Assembly: GCA_951217055.1 (NCBI GenBank)
Contig: OX578277.1
Coordinates: 57,077,673-57,141,672, forward strand
From: Gerris lacustris
Lineage: Eukaryota; Arthropoda; Insecta; Hemiptera; Gerridae
DNA: 64,000 nt
Direction: 5' to 3'
A program made the position numbers and the translations under genes. Every line of letters starts with the position of its first letter. Position 1 is the stretch's first letter. Positions 1 to 10,424 of this stretch are shown in pieces. The notes under the pieces were generated by a model. It had not been told where the DNA came from, made no database searches, and saw nothing but the letters and a program-made list of their open reading frames with translations.

Positions 1-765
1 ATGTGCCAAACTACTTTGGTTGTTTATAGATTAATAACTATTCCTCTTGGCGTAGAGTTGAATTGAATTAAGTTAGTAAATTAATTTAATAATATAATAG
101 TTAGTAAGCAAAATAATATCTACGTGGTGAGGTAACATTTGAGTTATTAGAAATCTGAATCACGGAAACAAATCCTGATACTACAATGAACTGACACAAA
201 TCATACACATTTCTCTAGAGCCACTCTAGTTCCAATCTTAATATTTTGCAGGCATTTACTCAATTCTATGGGAAATGGATGTGGAGTTATTTAATAAGAT
301 TACATACTTACACAAACAAGGTGGTCACTTAAAGCAGTTTCTGCTTATTTGAACTATCCTATCAACATACCACTTTCAGTTTAAAAGGAAACTTCATTAT
401 TCCTTCTTTTTTTGTCAAAATTAAAAAAAAATGTTAAGTGTCAGTATTAAATCCGGCTATACATGTAGGTACTATAATATTTTGGAATTATAATAGGAAT
501 ATAATTTTAAGTAATGTAATAAGAAGTATAATACTATTTGATTCTGACTACCGGAGGAGCATTTTTAAATGTTATTTTTTTCTCGTGCTCCCCTCCACCT
601 CTCCATCCCCGGTTTAAATTGGAATTATCTTTAATAATTACATGCTTACATCCTAAAGTGAATCCTAAAGATAATTTAAAAATTATTATACATAGAGCTT
701 TTATTATAGCGTTTAAAAGAAATGGAGATAAGAGATAATTATGATAGCAAGGGGACATAGTTTAA
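1..765. other. AT-rich DNA, no gene seen
   Basis: Single-copy-looking AT-rich sequence. The short open frames around 534-758 exist on both strands and are stop-poor only because of a local C/T-rich stretch (590-615). No splice borders, repeat boundary or RNA gene was recognised. Confidence 0.5.
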
Positions 766-1030
766 AAAAGTATACAGCCGCCATCTTTAAACTAAATTAC
801 TGATTGTACCACCCTTTTTCAACTTCAAAATTTAAAGGTTCTAGTGCGAATGGTACCGGAAATATCGTCTTGTCCAAATTTGTATATATAGCCACCATCT
901 TGATTTAAAAATTATTTTTAATAAAAGCATAGAAACAAAATGGAAAGCATTGCAATTTTCTAGTGAAACAGGTTCCTTTGGAAAATTTTGCACATAAATA
1001 GCCGCCATCTTGAATCAAAATGGTTGATTG
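766..1030 (+). repeat. Degenerate tandem repeat, ~112-bp unit
   Basis: The block 'GCCGCCATCTT' (second copy GCCACCATCTT) recurs at 777, 891 and 1001, spacing 114 and 110 bp, each followed by an AT-rich stretch with 'AAAATTT' or 'AAAATGG'. This is an old, diverged tandem array. The same GCCGCCAT core, in the opposite orientation, marks the clean 145-bp array at 33237-33816, so the two may share an ancestor. Confidence 0.55.
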
Positions 1031-1817
1031 GAAATTCCTTTTTTAATAAACTCTGTGATAATGTAGATCTTCAAAGAAGGGATTTTTTTAGGTTTAATCC
1101 CTAGTAGAAAAAAGTAGGAATTGAGCCCAGCGCAAATTCCTGAAGCAAGGAAGTTAATATTTGGAAAAGGGCTTTTCCTAAAGGAGTAAGCACTCACAGA
1201 TAAGAGATATTTTCAATCAATCCCAGGGTAAGGAGAGACACGGAGGGAGGAAGTAATAGAGGTACAAAATCTCTTAGAAAGTTAAGCGGATTATTATAAA
1301 TTCTTGGACAAATGGCATATTTATTGTTTTGTAGATATTTTCTTACCCAAACGTATGATTATTATAAAAACACTTTTTACAAAATTATATTTCGTGACAT
1401 TTCTTCTTTTTAGGGTTTCGTTGGTAAAACCAAAAAAAGAAACCCTTATAGAGTTCGTTCTTGTTAAAAAATCCGCCTATTCAAAATTAATAAAAAATTT
1501 AAAATAATTAAAACTTGCGCTACCCGATGTTACCTAGTAGAGAACTTAAAATCGAAAGAATTTGTATACTCTCATTTATAGCATTTTACATTGGAATAAG
1601 TGAGGTTGACACTGATTTGAAAGTATTATTCGAGATAATTATTTAGTTCAGTTTGAACACCCACCGCCACCGCGTTCCATACCTTGTCTTTGTGTTTCAA
1701 ACCCTGTCTTGTAAACAATTCTCATTATTCCTACTACTCTTTATTTCCTAATATTTCTTTCATTGCCTTTCTATTATATACTTAAAAAAAGAAGTGAAAT
1801 CCACCCCCCCCCAAAAA
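1031..1817. other. AT-rich DNA with a family B end fragment
   Basis: Mostly unstructured AT-rich sequence. At 1407-1446 it contains the family B terminus TTTTTAGGGTTTCGTTGGT followed by the complementary GAAACCC, which folds into a short hairpin. Similarity to other B copies stops by about 1470, so only about 60 bp of that element is present. A poly-C run sits at 1803-1811. Confidence 0.55.
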
Positions 1818-1990
1818 AAACACTTATGTAAAAAAATAAGCCGTCTCGCGTAAAAAGTTGTGAGATCATAGGTGTAGCCAAGTTTCCCTCGTCCAAGTAA
1901 TGAATCTTAGGTCTGATTTATCCAGTACAAGTAAATGATGTGACTGTCCCCCCTCTCTATTCTTTGTCCCTCACAAACACAACCATTTTC
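1818..1990 (+). repeat. Family F repeat copy
   Basis: Shares long stretches with 48406-48535, including TCTCGCGTAAAAAGTTGTG (1845-1863 here) and GATTTATCCAGTACAAGTAA with small changes, followed by a 'CTGTCCC...CTCTCT' tract. At 48.4 kb the same sequence occurs as an inverted pair, so F is probably a foldback (inverted-repeat) element and this is one arm. Type of element not identified. Confidence 0.6.
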
Positions 1991-2070
1991 GGTCTTGTTT
2001 AAAGTAAAATTGATCTGTGATGACGCGTATTTCAATATTTTATGTATATTATTATAATAATGCGTATTTA

Positions 2071-2129
2071 ATCCAAGAAAAAATTCTAACTTCATCTTAA
2101 ATAGATGAAGTTAGAATTTTTTCTTGGAT
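2071..2129. repeat. Perfect 27-bp inverted repeat (hairpin)
   Basis: Arms 2071-2097 and 2103-2129 are exact reverse complements (27 of 27) around the 5-base loop TAAAT. The arm begins ATCCAAGAAAAAATTC and ends TTCATCT. Part of the arm sequence (TCTAACTTCATCTA) also occurs at 6258-6271 just before a family C fragment, so it may be the junction or end of a C element. Confidence 0.85.
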
Positions 2130-2134
2130 ACAAA

Positions 2135-2650
2135 CAACTTTTTAAATTTTTTTTTAGTAAAACCAACACCGACACTGTTATGAAGTGATAAAGATCGCTA
2201 AATTTATTAAAGTGGGCCCAAACTTTTAAAATGAAGAAAACAATGTTTCTACCGATATCTTTTTACCGAGGGAAGAGATATATTTTATAATATTTTAAAT
2301 TAATAGGCCGGGTTAGAAAACAGTCCTATTTTAATCTAACATCCTTTAACAAACATACTCTTTAACTATAAACTCATCATGATCAACTTTCTTCTTATAT
2401 TTAATATATATTTATAGTCAGACGCTTGCTTAATGATACAAATAATGATTTTCTTTTAATTTTTCCTTAACTCTTGCTAGGTACAAACAGTTCGTTACTT
2501 TTGATTTTGTCTCTTTTCTAACTCCGCCGTGTATAAATAGTTAGCAATGTATACGTCCTTAGCAGTGTGATTTTATAATTTATATTTAATGAAAAATGTA
2601 AGGATCATCGTTCCTACCAGGTGACCCGCGACACCACACGTACTTTTTTT
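2135..2650 (+). mobile_element. Family C repeat, copy 1
   Basis: Aligns along its length with 10430-11035. Shared landmarks in order: poly-T, AGTAAAACCAACACCGACAC (2156), TATGAAGTG, ATATTTTATAATATTTTAAA (2279), GACGCTTGCTTAATGATAC, TTTTGTCTCTTTTCTAACTCC, and a tail with GTTCCTACCAGGTG and CGACACCACACGTA. The other copy carries about 110 bp more near its 5' third. No open frame; probably a non-autonomous element of unknown class. Confidence 0.65.
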
Positions 2651-2689
2651 TTATAAGGGGAGTAACAATCTAAAGATGTGCATTTAAAA

Positions 2690-2850
2690 AAAAAAAAATT
2701 AAGTGTGGTATCAAATGAAAGGTTTAAGATTAGATTACAAAAATTGTTTAATTACCCATGCCATTTTGTCAAAAAGCATCAACCTTTTGCGTCCCCCTCC
2801 CCTTATTCTAAATAATTTCATGTTTACAATACCAACAAAGCCCTTTTTAT
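2690..2850 (+). mobile_element. Family B, 3'-end fragment
   Basis: Contains the B landmarks 'GGTATCAAATGAAAGG', 'CCATTTTGTCAAAAA', 'TTTTGCGT', a C-rich run, and the terminus ACCAACAAAGCCCTTTTTA (one or two changes from the intact end at 3678-3696). The 5' half is absent. It lies in the same orientation about 170 bp before the near-complete B copy. Confidence 0.6.
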
Positions 2851-3016
2851 GTTAAACGTCACACACAACCTTATTTTCTCTCTCTGTCTCTGCCTTATTT
2901 GTCAAAATATCTCTAATATGTACGTCGACTTAATTCGTGCAATATTATGAATATAACTTATTCGAAATAAATATTTAGTTGAGTTAGTTGTTATTTCTAT
3001 TATAGGTATGATGTCC

Positions 3017-3696
3017 TTTTTAGGGTTTCGTTGGTAAAGCCAAAAAAGAAACCCTTATAGTTTCGTTCCTGTGTCTGTCACTCTGTACGGTTCTAATAAC
3101 TTTTGAATCAAAAAAGATAAAAACATGAAACTGTCCAGTATTAAAGAACGTTTTGACGCGCACACAGGAAAAATATAGCGAACTCAAAATTATCACCTGT
3201 TCAAATTCAAAATGGCAGATATTTCACGTCACGCGAAAACAATTTTTTTTTTAAATTTTGAGTGGGATATCAAATAAAAATTATTGAAGAGTAGATTTCA
3301 AACATATATAACACTTGTGGAAAGCGTTTAATTTTCCACCCCATTTTATCAAAATTTTGCGTTTCTCCCCCCCCCCTCCCTATAACTATATTTCCACTGT
3401 TTCTAAAAATATGCAAAATGTGCGTTCTGCTAGGCCAAAGAAAAATAAGAATAGCAACTTGGTCGGATTAACTGGAAATCCAAAATGGCGGCTAATACCT
3501 GTGACGGGGAAAAATATTTTTTTTTTTAAATTTTGAGTTGGGTATCAAATGAAAGGTATTAAAGAGTAGATTACAAAAAATATATAACACTTGTGGATAG
3601 TGTTTAATTTTCCGCGCAATTTTGTCAAAAAACATCCAAATCTTGCCCCCCTCCCTTACTAATTTCATGTTTACAACACCAACGAAACCCTTTTTA
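3017..3696 (+). mobile_element. Family B element, near-complete copy
   Basis: Begins GGGTTTCGTTGGT (3023) and ends ACCAACGAAACCC (3690), a perfect 13-bp terminal inverted repeat, with TTTTTA directly repeated on both sides (3017-3022 and 3691-3696). The 5' end also has the internal complement GAAACCC (3049-3055), forming a hairpin, then TTTCGTTCCTGTGTCTGTC. Inside are two copies of a ~275-bp subrepeat starting TTAAATTTTGAGTGGG (about 3253 and 3528). No transposase. A non-autonomous inverted-repeat DNA transposon is the simplest reading. Because other B ends also show TTTTTA, that sextet may be a preferred target or part of the element. Confidence 0.7.
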
Positions 3697-5188
3697 CGTG
3701 AGACTTCAGGCACTACCAATTTATTTATTTTTTGTTTAAAGAAAATAATTGTTGTAGTAGAACCTTAATCTTTAATTTTAATTAATTTTGTTTTCAAACT
3801 TATATCATTCACTTTTCCAAAGCTTGCTCCTATAGTAATAATAAAATAGTATTATCAATAAAATATAAAATGCCAAATTTAATTGGCGTTTTATGTGTTA
3901 TTCTCAGACTTCACTTTACGTACAAATTACTCTTACACAATCACAGTCAACCCTAGTAACTTTGCTGCATTCGCATCAATAATGATTATTAAAAATCATT
4001 ACTTTGTATTATATCTGTAAAAAATTTAGCAACGTACATAATTGTAGTGGGTGTTTTGCTAGTTTTCCACTAGGGAGATCTGCGTCAGTCGTAAATAGAG
4101 TTGAGGAGATAGAGACCGTTACAGACGGTTGGACAGATGAATAAAGATTATACTGGGTCCAGGTCCTTGTTTTAAGGTCTTTAGAAAATTAACTTCCTTT
4201 AGAGATCTGTACAGTATTAGTTTACCACAACTGGGGACAGACCCTATTAATACGATTCTGATGCTAGTGATAAGATAACCATCTTCTAAAGAATAATTGT
4301 TAGCTACTCTTACGGAATTTCTAAATATCAGTATTCATATAATGAATTCAAAACATAAGGGAAAATATCCTTACGTTTTATTGCTTATGATTATTATGAT
4401 TCAATATTGTTCAATGAACATTGTAATTTAATAATTAACCTAGTAAGTACGAGGTTATTTATTCAAACACCTGATAGTTAAAAAAATAACATTCGTGCTT
4501 AAAATGCCTAATTTAAGAAGGTTTTTGCATGCGATTAATCCTCAAATACAAACTAAGGAAGTTCGTGGCATTGAATATCTAAACTAATTAGCACATTCTT
4601 AACAAACAATGTAAATTAAATTAAGACATTTGCACACAATCAAATGTAGTTTGTGCGTCTGCAGTTTACCGTTTTAGTAGGGTTTAACTTTTTTTTCTAT
4701 TTCCTGTCAGCTCAACTTTTGCTATTGATACAAATTACTTTAATATAAATGACTGTGCGGGAATTCCGCGGAGGTTTTATGTAAAAAAAAATAAAGTGAA
4801 CTGTTGCTTTAAAGGTATTTATAATATAATGCATTGTAACACTTTTAATAAAACAAGAGGGTTTAAGAGTACGCTTCGGAGTCTAGGGCGGTAAAAAGAC
4901 GAGTGACTGCTAGTTAAGGTTCGCAAAGGACAGTCCTAGCGGAGACTATAAGAATGAAAAAATATCGATATGTATACCAAAAAAGATAAATCGACATGAA
5001 GGGCGGCGACAATGACATTTTAGTGTGGGAGCGTGAAATGCAGACTCAACTTATTCTCAAGTTAAATTTAGTATGATTTTAGCAATATAGTACAAGATAA
5101 TTCCTTAACATACTTCTTGAAGGTAATGTTTTTAAAATTGCATCTGTTTCAAGTAGGTCTTACTATGAACGTCCATGATAGAAAGTTA
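3697..5188. other. AT-rich DNA with a dispersed 55-bp direct repeat
   Basis: No gene seen. The segment at 4108-4162 (TTACAGACGGTTGGACAGAT, then TATACTGG.TCCAGG) is repeated almost unchanged at 5760-5815, same orientation, 1.65 kb away. The stretch 4860-5045 is richer in G (for example GTCTAGGGCGG, GAAGGGCGGCGAC) and could be the tail of an unrecognised element. Confidence 0.5.
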
Positions 5189-5435
5189 TTGCTTCCGAGC
5201 TTATTGAAGCTAGCGGAAGCTATGTGATCGTTCCGAAGAACGAAAATATTTGATGTCTCCGATTTAAAAAATTCCAAGACAGAAATCCATTTCAGAAATC
5301 AGGGAACATTTTTGGTTCCGTGTCTGTCTGCCGGTCTATCGCCCTATTTTTGGGAACCAACATATCTTAAAAACTGCGCATCCGATTTTAATGAAATTTG
5401 TATGGTAGGTCATTATTAGCCCTTTAACTTTCTTG
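5189..5435 (+). mobile_element. Family A, 5' fragment
   Basis: Starts TTGCTTCCGAGC, continues with ...GCGGAAGC, AGAACGAAAATATTT, TCCAAGACAGAAATCC, CATCAGGGAACATTTTTGG-like and GTGTCTGTCTG, then TTTTAATGAAATTTG, as in the full copy at 62108-62645. Similarity is lost after about 5435. The inner stem of the 5' hairpin (TTACC/GGTAA in other copies) is degraded here to TTATT/GCTAG. Confidence 0.7.
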
Positions 5436-5896
5436 ATCTGAGGATCACTGGACCGGTTTCTGCTATATCGCCATCATCAACAGAAGAATATAGAACTCTG
5501 GGAGTCGAATCGAACTCGTAGTCTACGTGAGAGTGTCATGCAGACTCTATCATACCATAGTTCTTTACTCTTCTGCCGATTGATGGAGTTTAGCCGAAAC
5601 CGGCCCAGTCATCCTCAGATTAAGCAAGTATCAACGGTATCTTTTCATATAATAACTTACTATCTTGCGTTAATAATCCTCAATTTGATTTATAAATTTG
5701 TGAGAAATATAAACATCAAATATGTCTGCTTAACGGAAGTTCCGGAAGATTATAGTTAGAGACTGTTACAGACGGTTGGACAGATGATTAAAGATTATAC
5801 TGGCTCCAGGATTTTGCCTTCATCAGGTTGTTATTTTAAATAAAAAGCAATAAACGGTGTAATTATATTTTTTTGTAAACTCAGTCATATATTTTG
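5436..5896. other. Unclassified sequence between A copies
   Basis: Contains a 73-codon open frame (5538-5759, plus) without motif or splice support, followed by the second copy of the 55-bp direct repeat (5760-5815). Nothing else recognised. Confidence 0.4.
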
Positions 5897-6474
5897 CTTC
5901 CGAGCTTACCGAAGGTAACGGAAGCATTGTGTTCACTTTTGAGAACGAAAAACTTTTATGCCTCCGATTTCAAAAATTCCAAGACAGAAATAAGTTTCAG
6001 ACATCAGGGAACATTTTTGGTTCCGTGTCTGTCCGTCTGTCTGTCTGTCGGTCTGTGTGTCCGCGAATTATGAAACGTGCGACGATAACTTGAGTAAATG
6101 TCGACCCATTTTGATGAAATTTGGTAGACATGTTCATTTTACCAATGCCCAGGTCGAGTTCGTTGGACAACGTTATCCGTCCAAGCGTTCACGAGCAACG
6201 CTCGCGTAGACGTGAACTTTAAATTTAAAATTGGAATTTTAGGTCGAGGAAAAAATCTAACTTCATCTATTCAATGAGACAAACATTTTTTTCTAATACA
6301 ATTTTTTAGTAAAACCAACAGCGACACCGCTATGAAGTGTTAAAGATCACTAAAACTATTAATAGTTTTTACAAAATAAACAATATTACAATAAAGTAAT
6401 ATAACAATAATTGTTATAGTACATGATAGGATGCGAGGAAGCTATGTGCCACACTAATTGGCAGTCTATTTTTT
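5897..6474 (+). mobile_element. Family A/C composite copy
   Basis: The 5' end is a good family A start (GCTTCCG.AGC.TTACC.GAA.GGTAA.CGGAAGC, hairpin) with a (GTCT)n run near 6030. The middle is the A variant with GACGATAACTTGAGTAAA and CCAAGCGTTCACG (shared with 10020-10145 and 17600-17720). From 6258 it turns into family C sequence (TTTTTAGTAAAACCAACAGC at 6304), then returns to the A 3' end GTGCCACACTAATTGGCAG (6446-6464). A family C piece was therefore inserted into, or recombined with, an A element. Confidence 0.65.
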
Positions 6475-6722
6475 AGTTACATAGTATTAAGAGTTAACAG
6501 ATCAAGCAAGAACTTGTCTAACTTTACGATATAGCCTTGCTGTGTCAAGTCATATTTGTTGCAGATAGATTCCAATAAAAAAGGGATAGACGTCAAAACA
6601 AAAATTACGTGTTATATTCTTGGGTGTTACATCGATTTTTTTTTAACGAGATTATGCCTCATTTTACCCGGAGAATAATAAAGAAGGCGATGTTATTTAC
6701 TTTTAAACTTAAAACATAGAGA

Positions 6723-6723
<1 letters not shown>

Positions 6724-6782
<59 letters not shown>

Positions 6783-6786
6783 TTTT
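6724..6786. repeat. (TA)n microsatellite plus poly-T
   Basis: About 25 uninterrupted TA units followed by a run of T. Confidence 0.95.
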
Positions 6787-7665
6787 AAAAAAAAGTAGAG
6801 AAATGGATTAGAAAATAAAATATGGGAAAAGTTGAAACATTTACGATTGTTGGCACTTGTTTATAGCCTATGCTTTTTAGTTCTAAATAAAGCTTCCCCT
6901 CTTCCCTACATTTAAAAACTGAGAAAAGTAATGTAGGTCCATGTTTTTTCCTCTTTAGCAGCGACATATCTCTACTATTCATTTTCATTGTTATATAAAT
7001 CCCTATGGTACCTAGAACCTGTAACACTCAGTAATATATTGGGTCTTCTACATTGTACAGGTGACAAACATTCAAAATGTTGCTCTTCAGAATATAGCAT
7101 GTTCCAAGGAAGCTAATTGAGAATGGTATTTGCCTTATTAAAGGCATGAATGTTCTTAAGAACCAGTCTCTGAATGGAGCTGATTTAGATCAAAGAAAAC
7201 AATTTTGCTTCCGAGCTTACCGAAGGTAACGGAAGCTATGTGTTCGTTGTGAAGAACGAAAAATGTTTAGGTCTCCGATTTTAAAAATTCCAATACAAAA
7301 ATCCTTTTCAGACATCAGGGAACATTATTGGTTCCGTGTCTGTCTGTCGGTCTGTCGCTCAATTTTAGAGAACCAACATATCTTAAAAACTACACGTCCC
7401 ATATTAATAAAATAATGTCCCATTTTAATGAAATTTGGGTGGTAGGTCATAATTAGCCCATTGTTGGTCCCGTATAAGTTTCACCCTTCTGTGCCTATTT
7501 GTTTCTCTTCCACATTCACACAAACATACATTTATTTAAACCTATAGCTTCAAAAGTATTTATCTGATTTGAATTAAACTTTTATAGTTTATCGAAAGTA
7601 ACCCCCAGATAGCCCCAGATTAGTTTTAACCATTTGCGCTCTTTAACTTTTACTAAATAGATACT

Positions 7666-8207
7666 GAGCTAAGCAGGAGAATGATTTTCTCTGACGTTAA
7701 TGATACCTTGACCCGAATTTAAAGCTTTCAATTTTTCCACAAATCTGAGAAGTCAACATTAATGACATAGAACTAGACCGAGAAATAACGCTTATAATTA
7801 TAAAGTACCCAATTAGTACCTGTACCTCGTACAATCAATTAGAAATTCATATTTTACGATTTTGGTAGTATTGATACTACGGAAAGATTAAATTTTAATT
7901 TAAATAAAATTATAATTATTTTTAACTACGGGAAACAGACAGAGAAAAATAGACTCCAGCGCTAGGATTTGAACCACAGGCCTCTATATTTCCAGTATAG
8001 CGCTCTACCAGCTAAGCTACGCAGAAGAATGATTTTCTGTGACGTTAATGATACCTTGTCCCGAATTTATCTGTGGTTCAAATCCCAGCGCTGGAGTCTA
8101 TTTTTCTCTGTCTGTTTCCCGTAGTTAAGAATAATTATAAATTGATTTAAATTAAAATTTAATCTTTCCGTAGTATGAATAGTTCCAAAATCGTAAAATA
8201 TGAATTT
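7666..8207 (-). mobile_element. tRNA-derived SINE-like insertion (head-to-head double) with 13-bp target duplication
   Basis: The insertion is flanked by exact direct repeats CTAAATAGATACT (7653-7665 and 8208-8220); removing one copy restores the family A sequence 'CTAAATAGATACTTTAATTCG'. Inside, a tRNA-like head (7955-8026, minus strand) is followed by a body with CTGTCTGTTTCCCGTAGTT and TTTAATCTTTCCGTAGTAT. The body appears a second time in inverted orientation (8071-8206), so the two bodies form a ~140-bp foldback. The AATGATTTTCT.TGACGTTAATG block also occurs twice in direct orientation (7681-, 8028-). A target duplication of this length plus A and B boxes fits retroposition by a LINE. 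Confidence 0.7.
7955..8026 (-). tRNA. tRNA-like sequence (SINE head or tRNA pseudogene)
   Basis: Reading the minus strand from 8026: a 7-bp acceptor helix TTCTGCG/CGCTGGA with one T-T mismatch and one wobble pair; A box TAGCTTAGCTGG (exact match to TRGCNNAGYNGG); D stem GCTT/GAGC; perfect 5-bp anticodon stem CTATA/TATAG with loop CTGGAAA (anticodon would be GGA); short variable region; B box GGTTCAAATCC (one change from consensus). Total 72 nt. The T stem has two mismatches, and a GGA anticodon (serine) would normally come with a long variable arm. An active tRNA is therefore unlikely; it is best read as the polymerase III promoter head of the SINE-like insertion. Confidence 0.6.
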
Positions 8208-8625
8208 CTAAATAGATACTTTAATTCGTGTAAAAAATCAAAACAATTTTGACAGAGAAAAAAAAATGGGGGAAACAATTAAACCAATTAGAAAATAATG
8301 GCTTTGTAAAAGCATAAAATCAATAAAGTACATGGATAGGATGCGAGGAAGCTATGTGCCACACTAATTTGCAGTCTATTTTTTCTACAAATCAATTTTG
8401 TGTAGCCTGCTCAATTGCGTGGGGAGTTGACAACCAGAAAAACTAACAAAAAATGTTATTTGAAAGTATTTGTATTTACATTACGCTGTTCCTAATTTTA
8501 ACTAGACCTGAAAATGATTTAATATTCTATTTTATATTGTAAATAATATAACGTCTAGATAATCTTGTTTAGCTTAAAAAGTTCGATGTTTTAGCTAAAA
8601 AAAAAAAAAAAAAATAATGACTTAC

Positions 8626-8761
8626 GTTGTACTCTAGTTTTGTTTAAGTTGTGACGGCGATTATCCCAAAGATCCTGATGCCTCCAATCCAGCACGTCTG
8701 ATGTGAATGGACGTGACCTGGTCTCCAAAGGCACGTAGCCACCTTCTCCTATATACACCAC
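8626..8761 (-). CDS. Internal coding exon (136 bp), gene unknown
   Basis: On the minus strand a good acceptor, TGTTCCAG (ending at 8762), precedes the exon and a consensus donor, C|GTAAGT (8625-8620), follows it. Only one of the three minus-strand frames is open across the exon: phase 0 start, 45 codons plus one base (phase 1 end). The peptide begins VVYIGEGGYVPLETRSR, includes TSDVLDWRHQDLWDNRR, and ends NKTRVQ; it is basic and contains two tryptophans. Base composition (about 49% GC) stands well above the surrounding ~30%, and no repeat family overlaps it. Its phase matches the end of the upstream exon at 12483-12638. I do not recognise the protein family. The exon could belong to a disordered cytoplasmic region, but that is a guess. 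Confidence 0.65.
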
Positions 8762-10011
8762 CTGGAACACAATCGTCTGATTACAAGGCAACCAAAACAA
8801 ACATGATAAAGTAACTCGTGAACGTTTTCTCTCAAAGCAATCCCTCGCTTGTCATTAAAGTGTACGGCTTTTAAGAAATGAAATTACTTCGATATTCTTA
8901 ATTTAAAAACCAAGACAAGCACGTTGCCAATCGTGAGGTAGAGTACATCCTAACCCTGAGAACTGTAACTCACCCCCTTCGAAATGTTGCTATATTCTGC
9001 GTATAATCTAATACAGTTGTATAATAATGAAACAAAAGACAGGGGTACTTCTGAAATTGTAATGAGTTTGCATCAAGAAGTAGAAATGATATGTGATCGG
9101 GTAATCAAAATTTGACTAGAATGGTTAAATTATTAATTATCGATTGAGCTTTGACATGCACCCACAAATCAATGAAGCTAATTATTAACTTCAATTCTTT
9201 TAGCTCATTAACATTAAAACCCATTTGAATTTTTTAAAACCCGTTTGAAATTTACTCGTTAGTTGCAGAAATATACGAAATTTACATTTAATTTTTTTTC
9301 TCTCTATTTTAGAAGTTACATTGATTATAATTATTGTCATCAAGAATTGCCAATATACATTTAAGTTAAAGGGTATTATAGTTTTAAACACGAAAAAACC
9401 GTATGCTGGACACAAAAACTAATTTTACAAGATAACTACTTTACCAATAATAAAATAGAAAGAAAGATGTACTATTCTCATAGAGTCTACTTACAGAAAT
9501 GACGAATCTAGTAACAATAAAAATGCAGTCATTTTATAGGTAGACAGTATAACTTGGAATGATTTCTGTAATAATCCTTACCAATAATTTTGTTACGGGT
9601 CCGATAATAAGTCTTATAATTTGTCTTGTAGTAAAATGTAGATGTATTTTTTTTTTTTTTTTTTTATATAAATTATTAGAACGTAATTCTAAAGCACTCT
9701 CTGAAAACTCACTATACTCAAAAATCTCTGACTTTTAACTAAGACAAAAAAACTTCAATTCATAAAACTAGGAAATCTCGACAGCAAAGAAAGGCAGAGA
9801 ATTTGTAATACATCTGCTCTAACATTTAGCAAAGAGCTCCCTCCTTCTCCCCATTATTAAAACAGAGCCCGTGATTAAAAAACTTTTTCATCGACTTTGT
9901 TACGAAAATGGTTTACTTCGGATGCATAGTTTTTGGAACAAAGTTCCTTATGGCTAGGGCACGTTACAGCGCCCAAACTCCCATGAATCAGAAAAAACGA
10001 CCGTCACGAAA
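8762..10011 (-). other. Presumed intron, AT-rich
   Basis: Lies between the two minus-strand exons, so it is probably intronic. No repeat family or RNA gene was recognised apart from a poly-T tract at 9647-9665. The open frame at 9200-9415 (minus) has no motif or splice support. Confidence 0.45.
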
Positions 10012-10165
10012 TCGACCGATGACGATAACTTGAGTAAAAGATGACCAATTTAGTTAAAATTTGGTACTCATATTCATATTACCAATGCCCACGACTAGTT
10101 CGTTGGAAAACGTTATCCGCCCAAGCGTTCACGCGCAAAGCTCGAGTAAATTTTAAATTTTGCCC
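10012..10165 (+). mobile_element. Family A-variant middle fragment
   Basis: Matches 6070-6230 and 17595-17735: GACGATAACTTGAGTAAA, AATTTGGTA, TACCAATGCCCA, CGTTATCCGCCCAAGCGTTCACG. Neither A terminus is present. It is followed by a poly-C run (10166-10176). Confidence 0.6.
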
Positions 10166-10295
10166 CCCCCCCCAACCATTATATAGCGGCTGGTCCTAAA
10201 ATTTCGAAATAATTCGTGCTGATACCTTATTGTGGGGCGATGAAAATTTCCTGAAACAATGTAATTTATCTAGTCGTTATTACCGATAAAAAACA

Positions 10296-10332
10296 TTGTA
10301 TCCACCCGGGGGATTGAACCCGGGACCCTTGA
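10296..10332 (-). other. tRNA T-arm-like fragment
   Basis: On the minus strand CCGGGTTCAATCCCCCGG resembles a T arm with B box (GGTTCAATCC, 5-bp GC stem), as in the 3' part of a tRNA. No A box, anticodon arm or acceptor partner is visible upstream, so at most this is a degraded tRNA or SINE fragment, or a chance palindrome. Confidence 0.3.
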
Positions 10333-10424
10333 GATCGAAGAAAAAAATCATATTTACATAACGGGTATAATCATCTACAAAACCCTAAACAGTACTTGGA
10401 CGCAAGTACTTCCCTGTGATTTTT

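Larger units (their letters stand above)
7204..8391 (+). mobile_element. Family A element interrupted by a SINE-like insertion
   Basis: Runs from TTGCTTCCGAGCTTACCG at 7204 to GTGCCACACTAATTTGCAG near 8376. Internal landmarks match 62108-62645: GAACGAAAA, CTCCGATTTTAAAAATTCC, the GGGAACAT...GGTTCC hairpin, TGTCTGTCGGTCTGTCG, TAGTTTATCGAAAGTAACC, TACTTTAATTCGTG, and AAAGCATAAAATCAATAAAG. The element is split at 7665 by the 542-bp insertion 7666-8207, so A is the older of the two. Confidence 0.75.

Noticed and set aside
5335..6060. CRISPR-like or satellite interpretation of the repeated TGTCTGTC runs
   Set aside because: Runs are short, not regularly spaced, and occur at a fixed place inside A and B transposon copies.
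9489..9520. Minus-strand donor GTAAGTAG with an acceptor TTGTTACTAG 13 bp away (microexon)
   Set aside because: A 13-nt microexon cannot be supported without transcripts; such pairs are expected by chance in AT-rich DNA.
10296..10332. tRNA gene at 10.3 kb
   Set aside because: Only a T-arm-like palindrome is present; no A box, anticodon arm or acceptor stem.
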